Shown here in pieces: positions 39,302-48,919 of a stretch of DNA of 57,492 nucleotides (positions are counted from its first letter, which is position 1; every line of letters begins with the position of its first letter). Origin of the DNA: an uncultured Clostridia bacterium (lineage in GTDB: Bacteria > Bacillota > Clostridia > Christensenellales > UBA1242). The notes beneath the pieces are model-generated. The model saw only the letters and a list, made by a program, of their open reading frames with translations. It made no database searches and was not told the DNA's origin. Both the position numbers and the translations under genes were made by a program. The stretch covers positions 1 through 57,492 of the forward strand of contig CANQKH010000008.1 of assembly GCA_947624415.1 (NCBI GenBank), written 5' to 3'.

Positions 39302-40001
39302 TGTTGTTGGAAGTATGTGCACTTGGGTTTTAGATTTGTCGACAAGTTATATTATAAACGATGAATTTCTTTTTGATGCACCTCAGGGCTCTTTTAAAAC
39401 TTTAATGAATGTTTATGATTTATCTAAAATTAAATATATAATAATTTCACATTTCCATAGCGACCATTTTATGGATTTGCATCTAGTAATAGATTTTATT
39501 GCTCACCACTCAAATGTTCCCAAAATCAAAATTATTGCACCAAAAGGATGCAAGGAACGTCTTATAACTCTTTTCCGCTTAATTGAAATTAGTTACTTAG
39601 AAGAAGAATTAAATAAAAAATATGAATTTATTGATGCTGAAAACAACAAAATTATTAAATTTGATGGATATAAAATTAAATGCTTTAAAATGCTACATAA
39701 CAATCTTGATAGTTTTGGCTTTTTAATTGAAAAGGATGGAGTCTGCGTGGGATTTAGTGGCGATACTGCAAACTGCAACAACGTTCGTAAAATAATTTCA
39801 AAAAGCAAAGCGGTGTTTATCGACACCTCGAATGTTGCACAAAACAACAAACATTTATCTATAGGCGAAGTTGCCACGCTTGCAAATGAGTTTACAGATT
39901 GCAAATTCTATGCAATACATCTTTCTGTTTATTCTCTTAACGAATTAAAAAATCACCCCGCCCTTTATCATCCAAAACAGGGAGAAGTTATAATTGTATA
40001 A
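39291..40001 (+). CDS. Metallo-beta-lactamase-fold hydrolase
   Basis: This 236-residue protein has the MBL zinc motif HFHSDH (residues 54-59) and the Asp of GFSGDTANC, with late His in YAIHLS. It lacks the extra regions of RNase Z and glyoxalase II, so it belongs to the broad MBL hydrolase group. Some members are phosphodiesterases for nucleotides or lipids. GGAGG precedes the ATG, which overlaps the preceding membrane protein. As the last gene of the glycosyltransferase operon it may act on a related phosphodiester, but no substrate is evident. A strong terminator follows. Confidence 0.88.
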   Translation: MKIDVVGSMCTWVLDLSTSYIINDEFLFDAPQGSFKTLMNVYDLSKIKYIIISHFHSDHFMDLHLVIDFIAHHSNVPKIKIIAPKGCKERLITLFRLIEISYLEEELNKKYEFIDAENNKIIKFDGYKIKCFKMLHNNLDSFGFLIEKDGVCVGFSGDTANCNNVRKIISKSKAVFIDTSNVAQNNKHLSIGEVATLANEFTDCKFYAIHLSVYSLNELKNHPALYHPKQGEVIIV

Positions 40002-40008
40002 AAACAAT

Positions 40009-40049
40009 AAAAAAAACATATTGATGTATTTCAATATGTTATTTTTTTT
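40009..40049. terminator. Bidirectional terminator between MBL and lipoprotein genes
   Basis: AACATATTGA and TCAATATGTT (40015-40040) make a perfect 10-bp stem around TGTATT, with A8/T8 flanks. The genes converge here. Confidence 0.85.
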
Positions 40050-42345
40050 AACTCAAAGTTAACTCAACATTATACGACAATAGTCCATATGGTATTCCTG
40101 TAATTTTATACAAAAGTTCTCCAAATGATATTGTATTTGTTAATTTTGGATTATCTTTAATTTGAAGCAAGAGTTTGCAGTATGCTTTCCCATCTTCAAC
40201 CTTCTCTACTTTTACCTTTATAACTTTAAAATTGATATCTTCTTCAATCCCCTTATTGTTTGTAAAAGTAGTTGACGTCATGCCATCACTGTAAGTAATT
40301 TCTGTTGCAGTTAAAACAATATCTTTAAGATTTTCTATATCATTCGTCGTGAAGGTTTCCTTTAAAAAAGCAAACTCCCCTGTTATATCAACTATAGTTG
40401 GATGAGCAGAATTATATAAATTTTCAAGATTTTTGCCATTTTTATCAAAAAATTCGCCATTTTCGTTTGAAATTACACAATTTCTTTCAATATTATTAAA
40501 TTTAAATGTAATTTGAGTAATTTCATCAGCACTGCCCAAAATCAACTCATCTAACTTTATTGGTAAAACAATATTCATATATTTTCTTATAGTTCCCTCT
40601 TCATATTCTTTAATTTTGCTACGAAGATTTTGAATGTTAAATGTTTTTCCATGCTCATCATCAATAATGTTTTCTTTTAAACTTTTTGATGCCTCTTCTC
40701 CAATCAAACTGAAAATAAAATCTGTTATAACTTTATCGCTGGCAACACCACTATTCAGTTGCATTGACGCATTTAGTAAATTCAAAAGCAAAGTATAAAT
40801 ATAATTTTTAATCTTTCTGTTTTGATTTAATTCATCAAGAGGATCATTATATGGTTCTTTTAAATTTGCAAGTTCACTTAAATCAAAACTATGATTTACA
40901 TAATATTCCAATGTGAAAACTGATTCGGGTTGATACAATCCAACATAAACTAATGCTTTTGAACCATACTTTTTAGAATCTATAAGTATATTTATATAAT
41001 CTTTTGATGACTTATGCCTCTCTTCTTGTTGAATTCTACCCTCTTCTGTTTCATCTTCAATAAGTGTGATTTTAAAATTTAAAAACCCTAAATTTCCCCA
41101 ATCGACTTTCTCTAAATCGCCATCTCCAATAAGCAATGCCGTTGGATTAAGGTCAGCATAAAGTTGAATACTGTAATTATCAATAATTTCGCTTTGATTT
41201 TTAAAATACATATTCCCGTCTAAATTAAAATTCAATATACGTTGGTCAGGTGTTGGAAATGTTTCAAAATTGTCATCAGGCCCCTCATCTCCAAAATTAT
41301 ACTCTATGTCTTTTATCATTAGTTCCATAGTTGATTTTGGAATGACGACCTCTTTTTCATTTATTACTATGTAATACTTTCGAGGAATTTCAATTTTTAT
41401 ATTTATTTCTTTTATACATTCTTTATCATCTTTATTTTCATATTCAACATTATATTTCAAAATTATGTCTGGAATTATAGTTTGTGTATAATGTTTTGTT
41501 AAAATTTCTATTAATTTATTAAATATTGGATTTGATTTAATAAAAGTTGAATTATTTTTGAAAAATGTTAACATTCTGCCTAAATTTAATTCCAAAATCG
41601 TATTTGTATCATTATTTTCAGCATTCAATACAATTCCTAACGTGTTCTTTGAATCTAAGTTTATTTTAAAAAATTGCTCTAACTTTTCACTAAATACATT
41701 CTCTATTGTCCACGTTTCAGTATAATTTTCAAGTTCTGTCCAAATACTTGAAATCAAACTTAAATCTTTATATGCACTTTTCTCTCCATTATTGTTGATA
41801 TATAAATTCGCAGTTTGTGTGTCATCTGCGTATATAACTTCAAAATTAGTTGTCTTGAAAGATAACTCTATTCCCTCGCCAGCAAAACTCACAAATCCCC
41901 TAAACTTTCCGTTATCTCCTTTTACCATTTCATCATCACAATAATTAAACTTGAAATTTGTTTTGATATCATAATAATCACCCTGCATTTTACTGCCTAA
42001 AACGTAATTATTATAAAGGGCTGCAAGTGTTCTGTCTGTAGATTGATATCCACTCGAGACAAACTTTGCAACGATTTCTCTCGGCATTGAATTTGTAATT
42101 TTTAACTCCTGTTTATCTTCAATTTTGTTGTTCCCATTATACCATCCAACAAAATCATACCACTTATTTGGAGTTGCAACATAATACGTTGTATCATCTT
42201 CTTCATGTTTTGTAACACTGCCACTACCACTAATAGTTATAACTATTTTATCATCTTCATTTCCGCAAGCACATAGTATGCCCATTGTAAGAAAAAGCAG
42301 GGCTATTATTATTATCAAAAATAAATTTTTCTTTGTTTTTGTCAT
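40048..42345 (-). CDS. Large surface lipoprotein with InlB B-repeat-like N-terminus
   Basis: This 765-residue protein starts with a lipoprotein signal ending GILCACGNE, where LCAC is the likely lipobox. The first 70 mature residues look like a divergent InlB B-repeat/bacterial-repeat module (VITISGSGSVTK...YVATPNKWYDFVGWYNG). The remainder is beta-rich and Asn/Asp/Thr-rich with no enzyme motif. It should be anchored on the outer face of the membrane. The TAGACA-17-TATACT promoter (42362-42390) and GAGGT before the ATG define the gene. It is similar in build to the lipoprotein at 19272-21254. Adhesion, substrate binding or a structural role are all possible. Confidence 0.75.
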   Translation of the reverse strand: MTKTKKNLFLIIIIALLFLTMGILCACGNEDDKIVITISGSGSVTKHEEDDTTYYVATPNKWYDFVGWYNGNNKIEDKQELKITNSMPREIVAKFVSSGYQSTDRTLAALYNNYVLGSKMQGDYYDIKTNFKFNYCDDEMVKGDNGKFRGFVSFAGEGIELSFKTTNFEVIYADDTQTANLYINNNGEKSAYKDLSLISSIWTELENYTETWTIENVFSEKLEQFFKINLDSKNTLGIVLNAENNDTNTILELNLGRMLTFFKNNSTFIKSNPIFNKLIEILTKHYTQTIIPDIILKYNVEYENKDDKECIKEINIKIEIPRKYYIVINEKEVVIPKSTMELMIKDIEYNFGDEGPDDNFETFPTPDQRILNFNLDGNMYFKNQSEIIDNYSIQLYADLNPTALLIGDGDLEKVDWGNLGFLNFKITLIEDETEEGRIQQEERHKSSKDYINILIDSKKYGSKALVYVGLYQPESVFTLEYYVNHSFDLSELANLKEPYNDPLDELNQNRKIKNYIYTLLLNLLNASMQLNSGVASDKVITDFIFSLIGEEASKSLKENIIDDEHGKTFNIQNLRSKIKEYEEGTIRKYMNIVLPIKLDELILGSADEITQITFKFNNIERNCVISNENGEFFDKNGKNLENLYNSAHPTIVDITGEFAFLKETFTTNDIENLKDIVLTATEITYSDGMTSTTFTNNKGIEEDINFKVIKVKVEKVEDGKAYCKLLLQIKDNPKLTNTISFGELLYKITGIPYGLLSYNVELTLS

Positions 42346-42361
42346 TTTTACCTCTTATAAA

Positions 42362-42390
42362 AGTATAGCATTATTTTTGACTTATGTCTA
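42362..42390 (-). promoter_or_regulatory. Promoter of the 765-residue lipoprotein gene
   Basis: On the minus strand, TAGACA (42390-42385), a 17-base spacer ending in the extended element TGC, and TATACT (42367-42362). Confidence 0.6.
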
Positions 42391-42400
42391 GAATTTTAAT

Positions 42401-42427
42401 AAAAAAAGGATAATTTTATCCTTTTTT
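42401..42427 (-). terminator. Terminator of the 45749-42426 operon
   Basis: AAAAAAGGATAA and TTATCCTTTTTT pair around TT and overlap the pepF stop codon. Confidence 0.75.
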
Positions 42428-44201
42428 AATTTATTTGTTCCCAACTTTTCAACATATCTCGTAAATATTTAAAGCATTTGTCAAATGTTTCATTATCTTG
42501 TAGATTGCAACCTGACTTTCTTAAAATTGCACAAGGTGCATCGCTATCACCTGCTGATAAAAACTTAAAATAGTCTTTTCGTGCCTTTTCATCACCTGAC
42601 AAAATCCGCTGTGCAAAGGTTATTGCACTAATCATGCCTGTCGCATACTTGTAAACATAAAATGCTGTGAAAAAGTGAGGAATTCTCGCCCACTCGTATT
42701 TTATTTCATCAATAAGTTTTACCTGCCCAAAATATTTTTCATTTAATGAATAGTAAAAGTTACATATCTTATCCTTTGTGAGCCCCTCTCCTTCCTGTTG
42801 CATCCTGTGAACACCCTCTTCAAATTCCGCAAACATAGTTTGTCTGTAAATTGTGCCTTTCACCTCTTCAAAAAGTTTATTGTATAGTGATGCTTTCTCA
42901 TTTTTATCCTTGGAATTATTCAAAAGATAATTCAGTAATAAAATTTCATTTGTTGTGCTTGCAATTTCTGCTAAAAATATAGTATAACTTGCCTTCGACA
43001 TTGGTTGATTCTTATTTGAAAAATATGAGTGCATTGCATGACCAAGTTCATGAGCCAATGTAAAAATACTATCAAGGTCGCCTTCAAAATTTGTTAAAAC
43101 ATATGGATGAAAACCAAAAATACCGCTCTCATATGCCCCCGAACGCTTACCCCTGTTATGATATACATCAATCCAGCGTTCATCTTTTGCCCGTTGTAAT
43201 AATTCCACATATTCTGTGCCTAAAGGAGAAAGTGCCTTTTTTATTATTTCTATTGCCTCATCATAAGTATATTTTTTCTCGCTTCCACTATCTGTCGATG
43301 CCATTGCGTCATAAATATAAAAATCTTTTAACCCCATCTTTTTCTGTTTTAACTTGAAATATTCAAATAAAAGGTCTAAATTCTCATTTACCATTTTTAC
43401 TAGTGTGTAATATACCTCGGGTTCTACTTCTTCACTAAAAAGTGCCGCACTTAATGCCCCTTGATATTTCCTCATTTTGGCAAAATAACAATTTGCCTTC
43501 ACCTCATTTATATAGTTGCTTGCAAGAGTGTTAATCATTTCACCAAATTTGCCATTTAAACGTTCAAATGTTGCTTTTCTTAGCGTCCTATCTCCACTTC
43601 GCATCAATTTTCCATAATTGGATTGATTTAAAACATATCTCTTTCCTTTTGAATCCTTAACACTGCCAAATTTTAAATCAAGGTCGGCAATATTTCTCAT
43701 GTTATCGCTGTAACCGTCAAGAAAATCCATGCCGGCCAGTAGTTTCTCCTCCCCTTTTGAAAGTTTATGTTTTTTTGAACGTTTTATATCTTCAAACATT
43801 CTGTCATAATCCTTGAAATCTTTATCTTTTATAATGTCGTCAAGCAGGTCATCATCTAGTTCATGCAATTCCGATGATGCAAAAGAAGTCTCTATACTAT
43901 ATTCATTTAATATTGATGAAAGTTTTTCATTCATCTCATTATACCTTTCATCATCAAGACATTCATCTCTCTTTAAATAACTATATTCTATGGCTGGTTC
44001 TATCAATTTAGTAACTTGTTCATCTAATTTTAAAAATTCCAAAATTTTGCTTTTTGTGCATAATTTACCCTCAAATGCTGTAATTTGTGGCAAAAAAGCC
44101 TTAAATTCCTTCAATTTTTGATAAAACTCCTCGTCGTCCTTGCATAATGGGGTTAAATCCCATTTGTATTTTTCGTTTATATCTTTTCTTTCTTTTACCA
44201 T
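42426..44201 (-). CDS. pepF: Oligoendopeptidase F (M3B metallopeptidase)
   Basis: This 591-residue protein has the M3 zinc site FTLAHELGHAMHSYF: HExxH at His384, Glu385, His388. The third ligand Glu lies in the following helix (FLAEIASTTNEILL). A helical N-terminal half forms the deep peptide channel. PepF cleaves peptides of about 7-17 residues in the cytoplasm and helps recycle peptides. No signal peptide is present and the length matches the family. AAAGGAG precedes the ATG, 11 bases after the pseudouridine-synthase gene, so it is the third gene of an operon with two RNA-modification enzymes. A terminator overlaps its end. Confidence 0.95.
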   Translation of the reverse strand: MVKERKDINEKYKWDLTPLCKDDEEFYQKLKEFKAFLPQITAFEGKLCTKSKILEFLKLDEQVTKLIEPAIEYSYLKRDECLDDERYNEMNEKLSSILNEYSIETSFASSELHELDDDLLDDIIKDKDFKDYDRMFEDIKRSKKHKLSKGEEKLLAGMDFLDGYSDNMRNIADLDLKFGSVKDSKGKRYVLNQSNYGKLMRSGDRTLRKATFERLNGKFGEMINTLASNYINEVKANCYFAKMRKYQGALSAALFSEEVEPEVYYTLVKMVNENLDLLFEYFKLKQKKMGLKDFYIYDAMASTDSGSEKKYTYDEAIEIIKKALSPLGTEYVELLQRAKDERWIDVYHNRGKRSGAYESGIFGFHPYVLTNFEGDLDSIFTLAHELGHAMHSYFSNKNQPMSKASYTIFLAEIASTTNEILLLNYLLNNSKDKNEKASLYNKLFEEVKGTIYRQTMFAEFEEGVHRMQQEGEGLTKDKICNFYYSLNEKYFGQVKLIDEIKYEWARIPHFFTAFYVYKYATGMISAITFAQRILSGDEKARKDYFKFLSAGDSDAPCAILRKSGCNLQDNETFDKCFKYLRDMLKSWEQIN

Positions 44202-44211
44202 AATTTCTCCT

Positions 44212-44910
44212 TTAAATCCCAGAATTTATATACTTCTTCATATAAAAATTTGACCACGGTTGAACATCGTCTGGCGGGCAAACAAACTTCATTTTTTCCT
44301 TAGTGGTTGGATGAATTAATTCAAGTCTCCCAGCCCATAATCCCAAATTTTTCGTGTATGACCTTTCTTTTCCATACTTATTATCTCCATACAATGGACA
44401 GTTAATCCCGGCAAGTTGCACCCTTATTTGATGCCCTCGCCCAGTTAATGGATTTACCTGTAATAATGCCAACTCGCCATTTGTTTCAAGAACCTTATAG
44501 TCTAATTCTGCCTTTTTTGCACCATCATCGCTTAACGATACAATTTTAACCTTATTTTCTTTTTCATCCTTTTTTAGATAATTTATTAAATGCCCCATCT
44601 TTGCGTTTGGCACTGCGTTTGTTATGGCAAAGTAGGTTTTTTGTATTGTATGTTGAGCAAATTGCTGTGAAAGCCTTGATGCAGACTTGGAATTTCTTGC
44701 AAACACCATTATACCTCCTGTTGGACGGTCTAATCTATGAACAAGGCCTATGAATGCTTCTCCCTCCTTATTATATTTCTCCTTCACATAAGCTTTTACC
44801 ATTGTAAGTAAATCCATATCACCCGATTCATCTTCTTGTGTTGGAACATTTTGAGGCTTTATAACTACAATAATTTGATTATCCTCATATAAAACATTTA
44901 ATTTTTCCAT
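44212..44910 (-). CDS. RluA-family RNA pseudouridine synthase
   Basis: This 232-residue protein carries the catalytic VHRLDRPTGGIMVFA motif with the Asp that attacks the target uridine. RluA-type landmarks follow: FAITNAVP, then LLQVNPLTGRGHQIRVQLA and CPLYGDNKYG. There is no S4 domain at the N-terminus, as in the short RluC/D relatives or RluA itself. It isomerises uridine to pseudouridine in rRNA or tRNA; the site cannot be read from sequence. Its ATG lies inside the end of the methyltransferase gene with GAGG upstream, so the two RNA-modifying enzymes are translationally coupled. Confidence 0.9.
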   Translation of the reverse strand: MEKLNVLYEDNQIIVVIKPQNVPTQEDESGDMDLLTMVKAYVKEKYNKEGEAFIGLVHRLDRPTGGIMVFARNSKSASRLSQQFAQHTIQKTYFAITNAVPNAKMGHLINYLKKDEKENKVKIVSLSDDGAKKAELDYKVLETNGELALLQVNPLTGRGHQIRVQLAGINCPLYGDNKYGKERSYTKNLGLWAGRLELIHPTTKEKMKFVCPPDDVQPWSNFYMKKYINSGI

Positions 44911-45749
44911 ACTTTTAATCCTCTTGCGCCTGATGGCAAAACTATTTTTTCATCTGTTGGCAGTCCTATTTCATCAGCATCAATGTCTCCCTCTCCAAAT
45001 ACAAGGCTTAAAATATTTGATAGAACGCTTGCTTGCAAACCTGTTGTATATGATGAAATTAACACAAATAATGGCGAATTTGACAAAACTTTCCTTGTAA
45101 GTTCAACAAAATCAAATAAATTATCTTCAAGTTTCCACATCTCGCCATTTGTTCCTCTACCATAACTTGGAGGGTCCATTATTATTGCATCATAAAAGTT
45201 CCCTCGCCTTATCTCCCTATTTATAAACTTTTCGCAATCATCAACTATATATCGAATAGTGTTTATATCATTGAGATTTGCATTTTCTTTCGCTCGCTCA
45301 ACCATTCCCTTACTTGCATCAACATGGGTTACTTTTGCCCCCGCTTTTGCACAAACAACACTCGCCGCACCTGTATATGCAAAAAGGTTTAACACTTTTA
45401 TTTCCCTGTTTGCACCTTTTATGAGTTTCGTTATATCTTCCCAATTTACCGCCTGCTCTGGGAATATACCTGTATGTTTAAAACCCATTGGCTTTACAAT
45501 AAACGATATATCCTTATATTTTATATTCCATCTCTCTGGAATACTTTCATTATATTCCCATTTCCCACCGCCAGAATTGGAACGCATATAATGTGCAGAA
45601 ATACCTTTATAGTCTGCAAGTGGCTGTTTTGCGTGCCAAATTATCTGTGGGTCTGGTCTTAAAAGTGTATACTTTCCCCATTTTTCAAGTTTTTCACCAT
45701 CGCCTGTGGCTATTACCCTATAATCTTTCCATTCAGTTGCTAATTTCAT
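44898..45749 (-). CDS. SAM-dependent rRNA-type methyltransferase (RlmI/RlmK-like)
   Basis: This 283-residue protein has a Rossmann domain with VLNLFAYTGAASVVCAKAGA (motif I), VTHVDASKGMV (motif II) and the catalytic AIIMDPPSYGRG (motif IV). The DPPSYG form is typical of the RlmK/RlmI and RlmL-like rRNA methyltransferases. An N-terminal beta region (about 1-100) with QIIWHAKQPLADYKG resembles the substrate-domain strand set. No PUA domain is complete. Co-translation with an RluA enzyme supports an RNA substrate, probably 23S rRNA. GGAG precedes the ATG. Specific base and position are not deducible. Confidence 0.85.
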   Translation of the reverse strand: MKLATEWKDYRVIATGDGEKLEKWGKYTLLRPDPQIIWHAKQPLADYKGISAHYMRSNSGGGKWEYNESIPERWNIKYKDISFIVKPMGFKHTGIFPEQAVNWEDITKLIKGANREIKVLNLFAYTGAASVVCAKAGAKVTHVDASKGMVERAKENANLNDINTIRYIVDDCEKFINREIRRGNFYDAIIMDPPSYGRGTNGEMWKLEDNLFDFVELTRKVLSNSPLFVLISSYTTGLQASVLSNILSLVFGEGDIDADEIGLPTDEKIVLPSGARGLKVWKN

Positions 45750-45805
45750 ACTTTCTCCACAATATTGTATTTTAACAAACTATTCTAAATTTTGCAAATT
45801 AATAT

Positions 45806-45831
45806 TAAAAAAATTCCATCAACGATGGAAT
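45806..45831 (-). terminator. Terminator of the 992-residue LRR gene
   Basis: ATTCCATC-AAC-GATGGAAT (45813-45831) is followed on the minus strand by TTTTTTT, just past the stop codon. Confidence 0.8.
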
Positions 45832-45835
45832 CTTT

Positions 45836-48814
45836 TTATTCTTTTTCCTCATTTTCCCAAACTATATATTGTCGCCTTGAACTATCTCCATCCCAATTTC
45901 CACCAAATTCACGATAATGAAGTGCTCCTAATGGATTTATTTCAAATTTATCTTTCTTTGTTATTACAGACTCTAAATCATTATTGCCCATTCCAACTGT
46001 AATCTTTGAAATTGGCTTGTCTGGATTTTCTTGATTATATTTATTTGCAAATACCACTGTCGCAAGTTTAAATTTTTCATGTATTTTTAAAAGCATATCA
46101 CTGTCAACATAATGATTAACTTCAACGTTATTGAAAACTCCATAACCTTCTTCTCTGTTGACATAAAGCGTTGATTTTGCAATTATATTGCCATAATAAT
46201 CTTTTAAGACAAGATTTTGAACGTCTGGGTGAACAATGCTTGCATGCATTATTCCATACCCTGCACCCTCAAGATGAGCACAACAATCACAAAGTTTGCC
46301 CAAAATATAGTTTTTAGGATCACTCTTGTTTAGCCAGTCTGCAACTATTTCTGTATCAGACATCTCGGCAACCATTTTTGTTGTTTTTGAAGCTGAAAGT
46401 TTAATTTTTTCTGAATATTGTTTGATATAATCAAAAACATCTTGATCTTGAACAGGATTTTTTAATATATTATCAGGAATATTTAATTTTTGTTTCTCCT
46501 CATATATTTGAACTGCTTTTTCAAATGTTGATTGTTGTGCGAAATATGGTGCAATAGTTCTTGCTATATTTGCAGTTTTACTTGTTACCCCTTTGAAAGT
46601 TTCATTTCTAAAAAATTCAACAAATTTTTTTACCGTTGGTTTTAGTTGTCTTTGTCCACCACGATTTGAAGTGTTTGTCTTCTGCACCTCTTCAAATCTG
46701 TTATAACATGAAGCAATAAAACCTGGGTTGTTTGCCTCTTCTTGAAGCATCTCTTCAAAATTATTTGGATCTAATAAAAATTTTGTAAATTCAGGCTTAT
46801 TACCATCCAATGGCATATTTTCTAACTTTTCAACCAAATTGCCAATATTTCTAGCATTGCTTGCAAGTTGTTCTCTAAAAAATTCCCCCGTTCGTTGTGC
46901 ATAGTCAACTGTAACTTCTATTTCCTTTCCGCTTTTTGATATTCGCTTTTCCTTTTGTGGCTGATCAAATCCACCTAAATTATAGTAAAGCGTGCAAAAT
47001 TGTTTGCTCATTTGACCAATTGGAGTTCTCATTGGATTGTTTGTGTCAATCATTTTTAAAACAGACATTTTTTTATAAAATGTGAGATTTGCATTCTTCA
47101 TAAAATCCTCAAACTCTTCAGTTGGTAATTTTTGTTGCAAATTTTCAAACATATACACATAAAAATCTCTAATTTCCGCTTTTTTAATATCGCTCTCCAA
47201 TTTGTTTCTTTTGTCCCAAAGCAATTTTATACACAAAGGGTCTACTCCTTTAAAGTCTCTTATGCTTACCCAATCTTCACAACCTTGCAACTGTGAATTT
47301 TTGTTTGAAAAAATAAAGCCATCTTTATCCTTTTGTATGCTTTCAAAATCTTCATTTACTATGTCTAATGTTCCTTTTAAATGACATTTTTCAGCTACTT
47401 TAATATAATCAAGGTTCTCACAATCAATTAAATTCATTAAATCAAAAGAAGGTGTTTGGATTTCAATACCTTTCAGTCTTGAACAATTCGCAAACGTTTG
47501 ATTGCCTTCTAAAATTATATCTTGAGGCAATGAAACATATTCCAGCCCTGTGTTTGTAAACGATGCATTCCCAAGTGTGTGAATTCCGCCTGAAAAATCA
47601 AAACTCTTTAAACTTTCGCAATTTCTAAAGCACCACAGGCCTAATTTTTCGCATACAGGAGGTATTTTCGCATCTCTAAGATTGACACAATTTTGAAATG
47701 TTCCAAAAGGCAGTTCTTTAAGTTGGCCTTGACTTATATCTGCACTTTTCAATTTATAGCAGTCATGAAAAGCACAATCCTCGATATTTTTTATTTTCGA
47801 TAATTTTACAGATTGAATATTGACACAATCCTCAAATGCATATTTCCCTATTGATTCAACATTTTCAGCAAAACTTACGTCTTTTAACGATTTACAGCGG
47901 GAAAAGCAACTTTTTTGAATATCTTTTAAACTTTCACCACCGGTTATTTTCCTTAATTTAAAGCACGCCGAAAAAGTTTCTTCAGGAAGTTCAGTTACAT
48001 TATTTAAATCTACCCTTCTTAATTTTTCGCAACCGCCAAATACCCTTTCCCCAAAATTTGATAACGAATTGGGAAGTTGGACTTCCATTAAATTCGAATT
48101 TGCAAACGCAAATTTCTCTATATTTTTAATACTATCCGAAAAATGAACTTTTCTTATAGGACTAAATGCAAAAGCATCCACACCAACATGCTTTACCCTG
48201 TCCAAACTAATTTCACCTCTTAATGAACATCTAAAAGCATCATCTTGAATGTCTTCTATATTTGATAAATCTATTGACGTTAAACTTGGACAACCCATGA
48301 AAGCACCAGTTTCTATTGTCGTCATTTCTTTTGGTAAGGTAACTTTCCGTAATGAATTGCACCCGATAAACATTTTTCTTGGAGTTGCTGGCAATTTCGC
48401 CTCAATATTTGCTTCAACCAATTTCCTGCAATCCATAAATATACCTTCCCCAGCCTTTTTTAACGATGCTGGCAATTTCACCTTTGTAATTAAAGTAGAT
48501 TTAAAAGCATATTCATCTATAGATTGTATATTTTCTGGCAAGTCTGCTTTTTTTAAATATTTACAATCTTCAAATGCTGACTTTCCAATAATTTTTAAAC
48601 TTTTTGGGAATTTCACCTTCTTTATTAAACTTGATTTAAAGGCAGCATCGCCAATTTCCTCAACACCTTCTTCCATTTCAACTTCATCAAGAATATATGT
48701 ATCAGAAAAATTACATGTTGAAGATATTTTCTTAACACTTGAAGGAATTACAATCTTCCCATTTACTATATCTGACTCATCTATACTAATTAAAACGCCG
48801 TCTTTTATTTCCAT
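45836..48814 (-). CDS. Giant BspA-type LRR protein with Cys-rich GNAT-like C-terminal domain
   Basis: This 992-residue protein has no signal peptide. Residues 1-470 hold about 18-20 BspA-type LRRs of about 23 residues (IGKSAFEDCKYLKKADLP, IEKFAFANSNLMEVQLP). Residues 500-830 are helical. The C-terminal ~150 residues contain LCDCCAHLEGAGYGIMHASI, then NLVLKDYYGNIIAKSTLYVN and GVFNNVEVNHYV. Paired strands after a Cys/His cluster suggest an acetyltransferase-like or metal domain I cannot assign. BspA LRRs usually bind proteins, so this may recognise a target and act on it. No ribosome site is present; TATAAT ends six bases before the ATG, predicting a leaderless mRNA. Function unknown. Confidence 0.75.
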   Translation of the reverse strand: MEIKDGVLISIDESDIVNGKIVIPSSVKKISSTCNFSDTYILDEVEMEEGVEEIGDAAFKSSLIKKVKFPKSLKIIGKSAFEDCKYLKKADLPENIQSIDEYAFKSTLITKVKLPASLKKAGEGIFMDCRKLVEANIEAKLPATPRKMFIGCNSLRKVTLPKEMTTIETGAFMGCPSLTSIDLSNIEDIQDDAFRCSLRGEISLDRVKHVGVDAFAFSPIRKVHFSDSIKNIEKFAFANSNLMEVQLPNSLSNFGERVFGGCEKLRRVDLNNVTELPEETFSACFKLRKITGGESLKDIQKSCFSRCKSLKDVSFAENVESIGKYAFEDCVNIQSVKLSKIKNIEDCAFHDCYKLKSADISQGQLKELPFGTFQNCVNLRDAKIPPVCEKLGLWCFRNCESLKSFDFSGGIHTLGNASFTNTGLEYVSLPQDIILEGNQTFANCSRLKGIEIQTPSFDLMNLIDCENLDYIKVAEKCHLKGTLDIVNEDFESIQKDKDGFIFSNKNSQLQGCEDWVSIRDFKGVDPLCIKLLWDKRNKLESDIKKAEIRDFYVYMFENLQQKLPTEEFEDFMKNANLTFYKKMSVLKMIDTNNPMRTPIGQMSKQFCTLYYNLGGFDQPQKEKRISKSGKEIEVTVDYAQRTGEFFREQLASNARNIGNLVEKLENMPLDGNKPEFTKFLLDPNNFEEMLQEEANNPGFIASCYNRFEEVQKTNTSNRGGQRQLKPTVKKFVEFFRNETFKGVTSKTANIARTIAPYFAQQSTFEKAVQIYEEKQKLNIPDNILKNPVQDQDVFDYIKQYSEKIKLSASKTTKMVAEMSDTEIVADWLNKSDPKNYILGKLCDCCAHLEGAGYGIMHASIVHPDVQNLVLKDYYGNIIAKSTLYVNREEGYGVFNNVEVNHYVDSDMLLKIHEKFKLATVVFANKYNQENPDKPISKITVGMGNNDLESVITKKDKFEINPLGALHYREFGGNWDGDSSRRQYIVWENEEKE

Positions 48815-48820
48815 AGATTT

Positions 48821-48849
48821 ATTATAACACTTTATAATTTAAAAATCAA
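48821..48849 (-). promoter_or_regulatory. Promoter giving a predicted leaderless mRNA for the LRR gene
   Basis: On the minus strand, TTGATT (48849-48844), a 17-base spacer and TATAAT (48826-48821), six bases from the ATG. The same geometry is seen at the kinase/Ham1 gene. Confidence 0.7.
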
Positions 48850-48865
48850 TATATATTATTTTAAA

Positions 48866-48895
48866 ATAAAAAGGATATCATTGCGATACCCTTTT
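48866..48895 (-). terminator. Terminator of the ABC-2 transporter operon
   Basis: AAAAGG-TATC and GATA-CCTTTT pair with one mismatch around ATTGC, with a T run on the minus strand. Confidence 0.65.
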
Positions 48896-48919
48896 GATAA
48901 TATTTTTTGTTTTCTTTAA

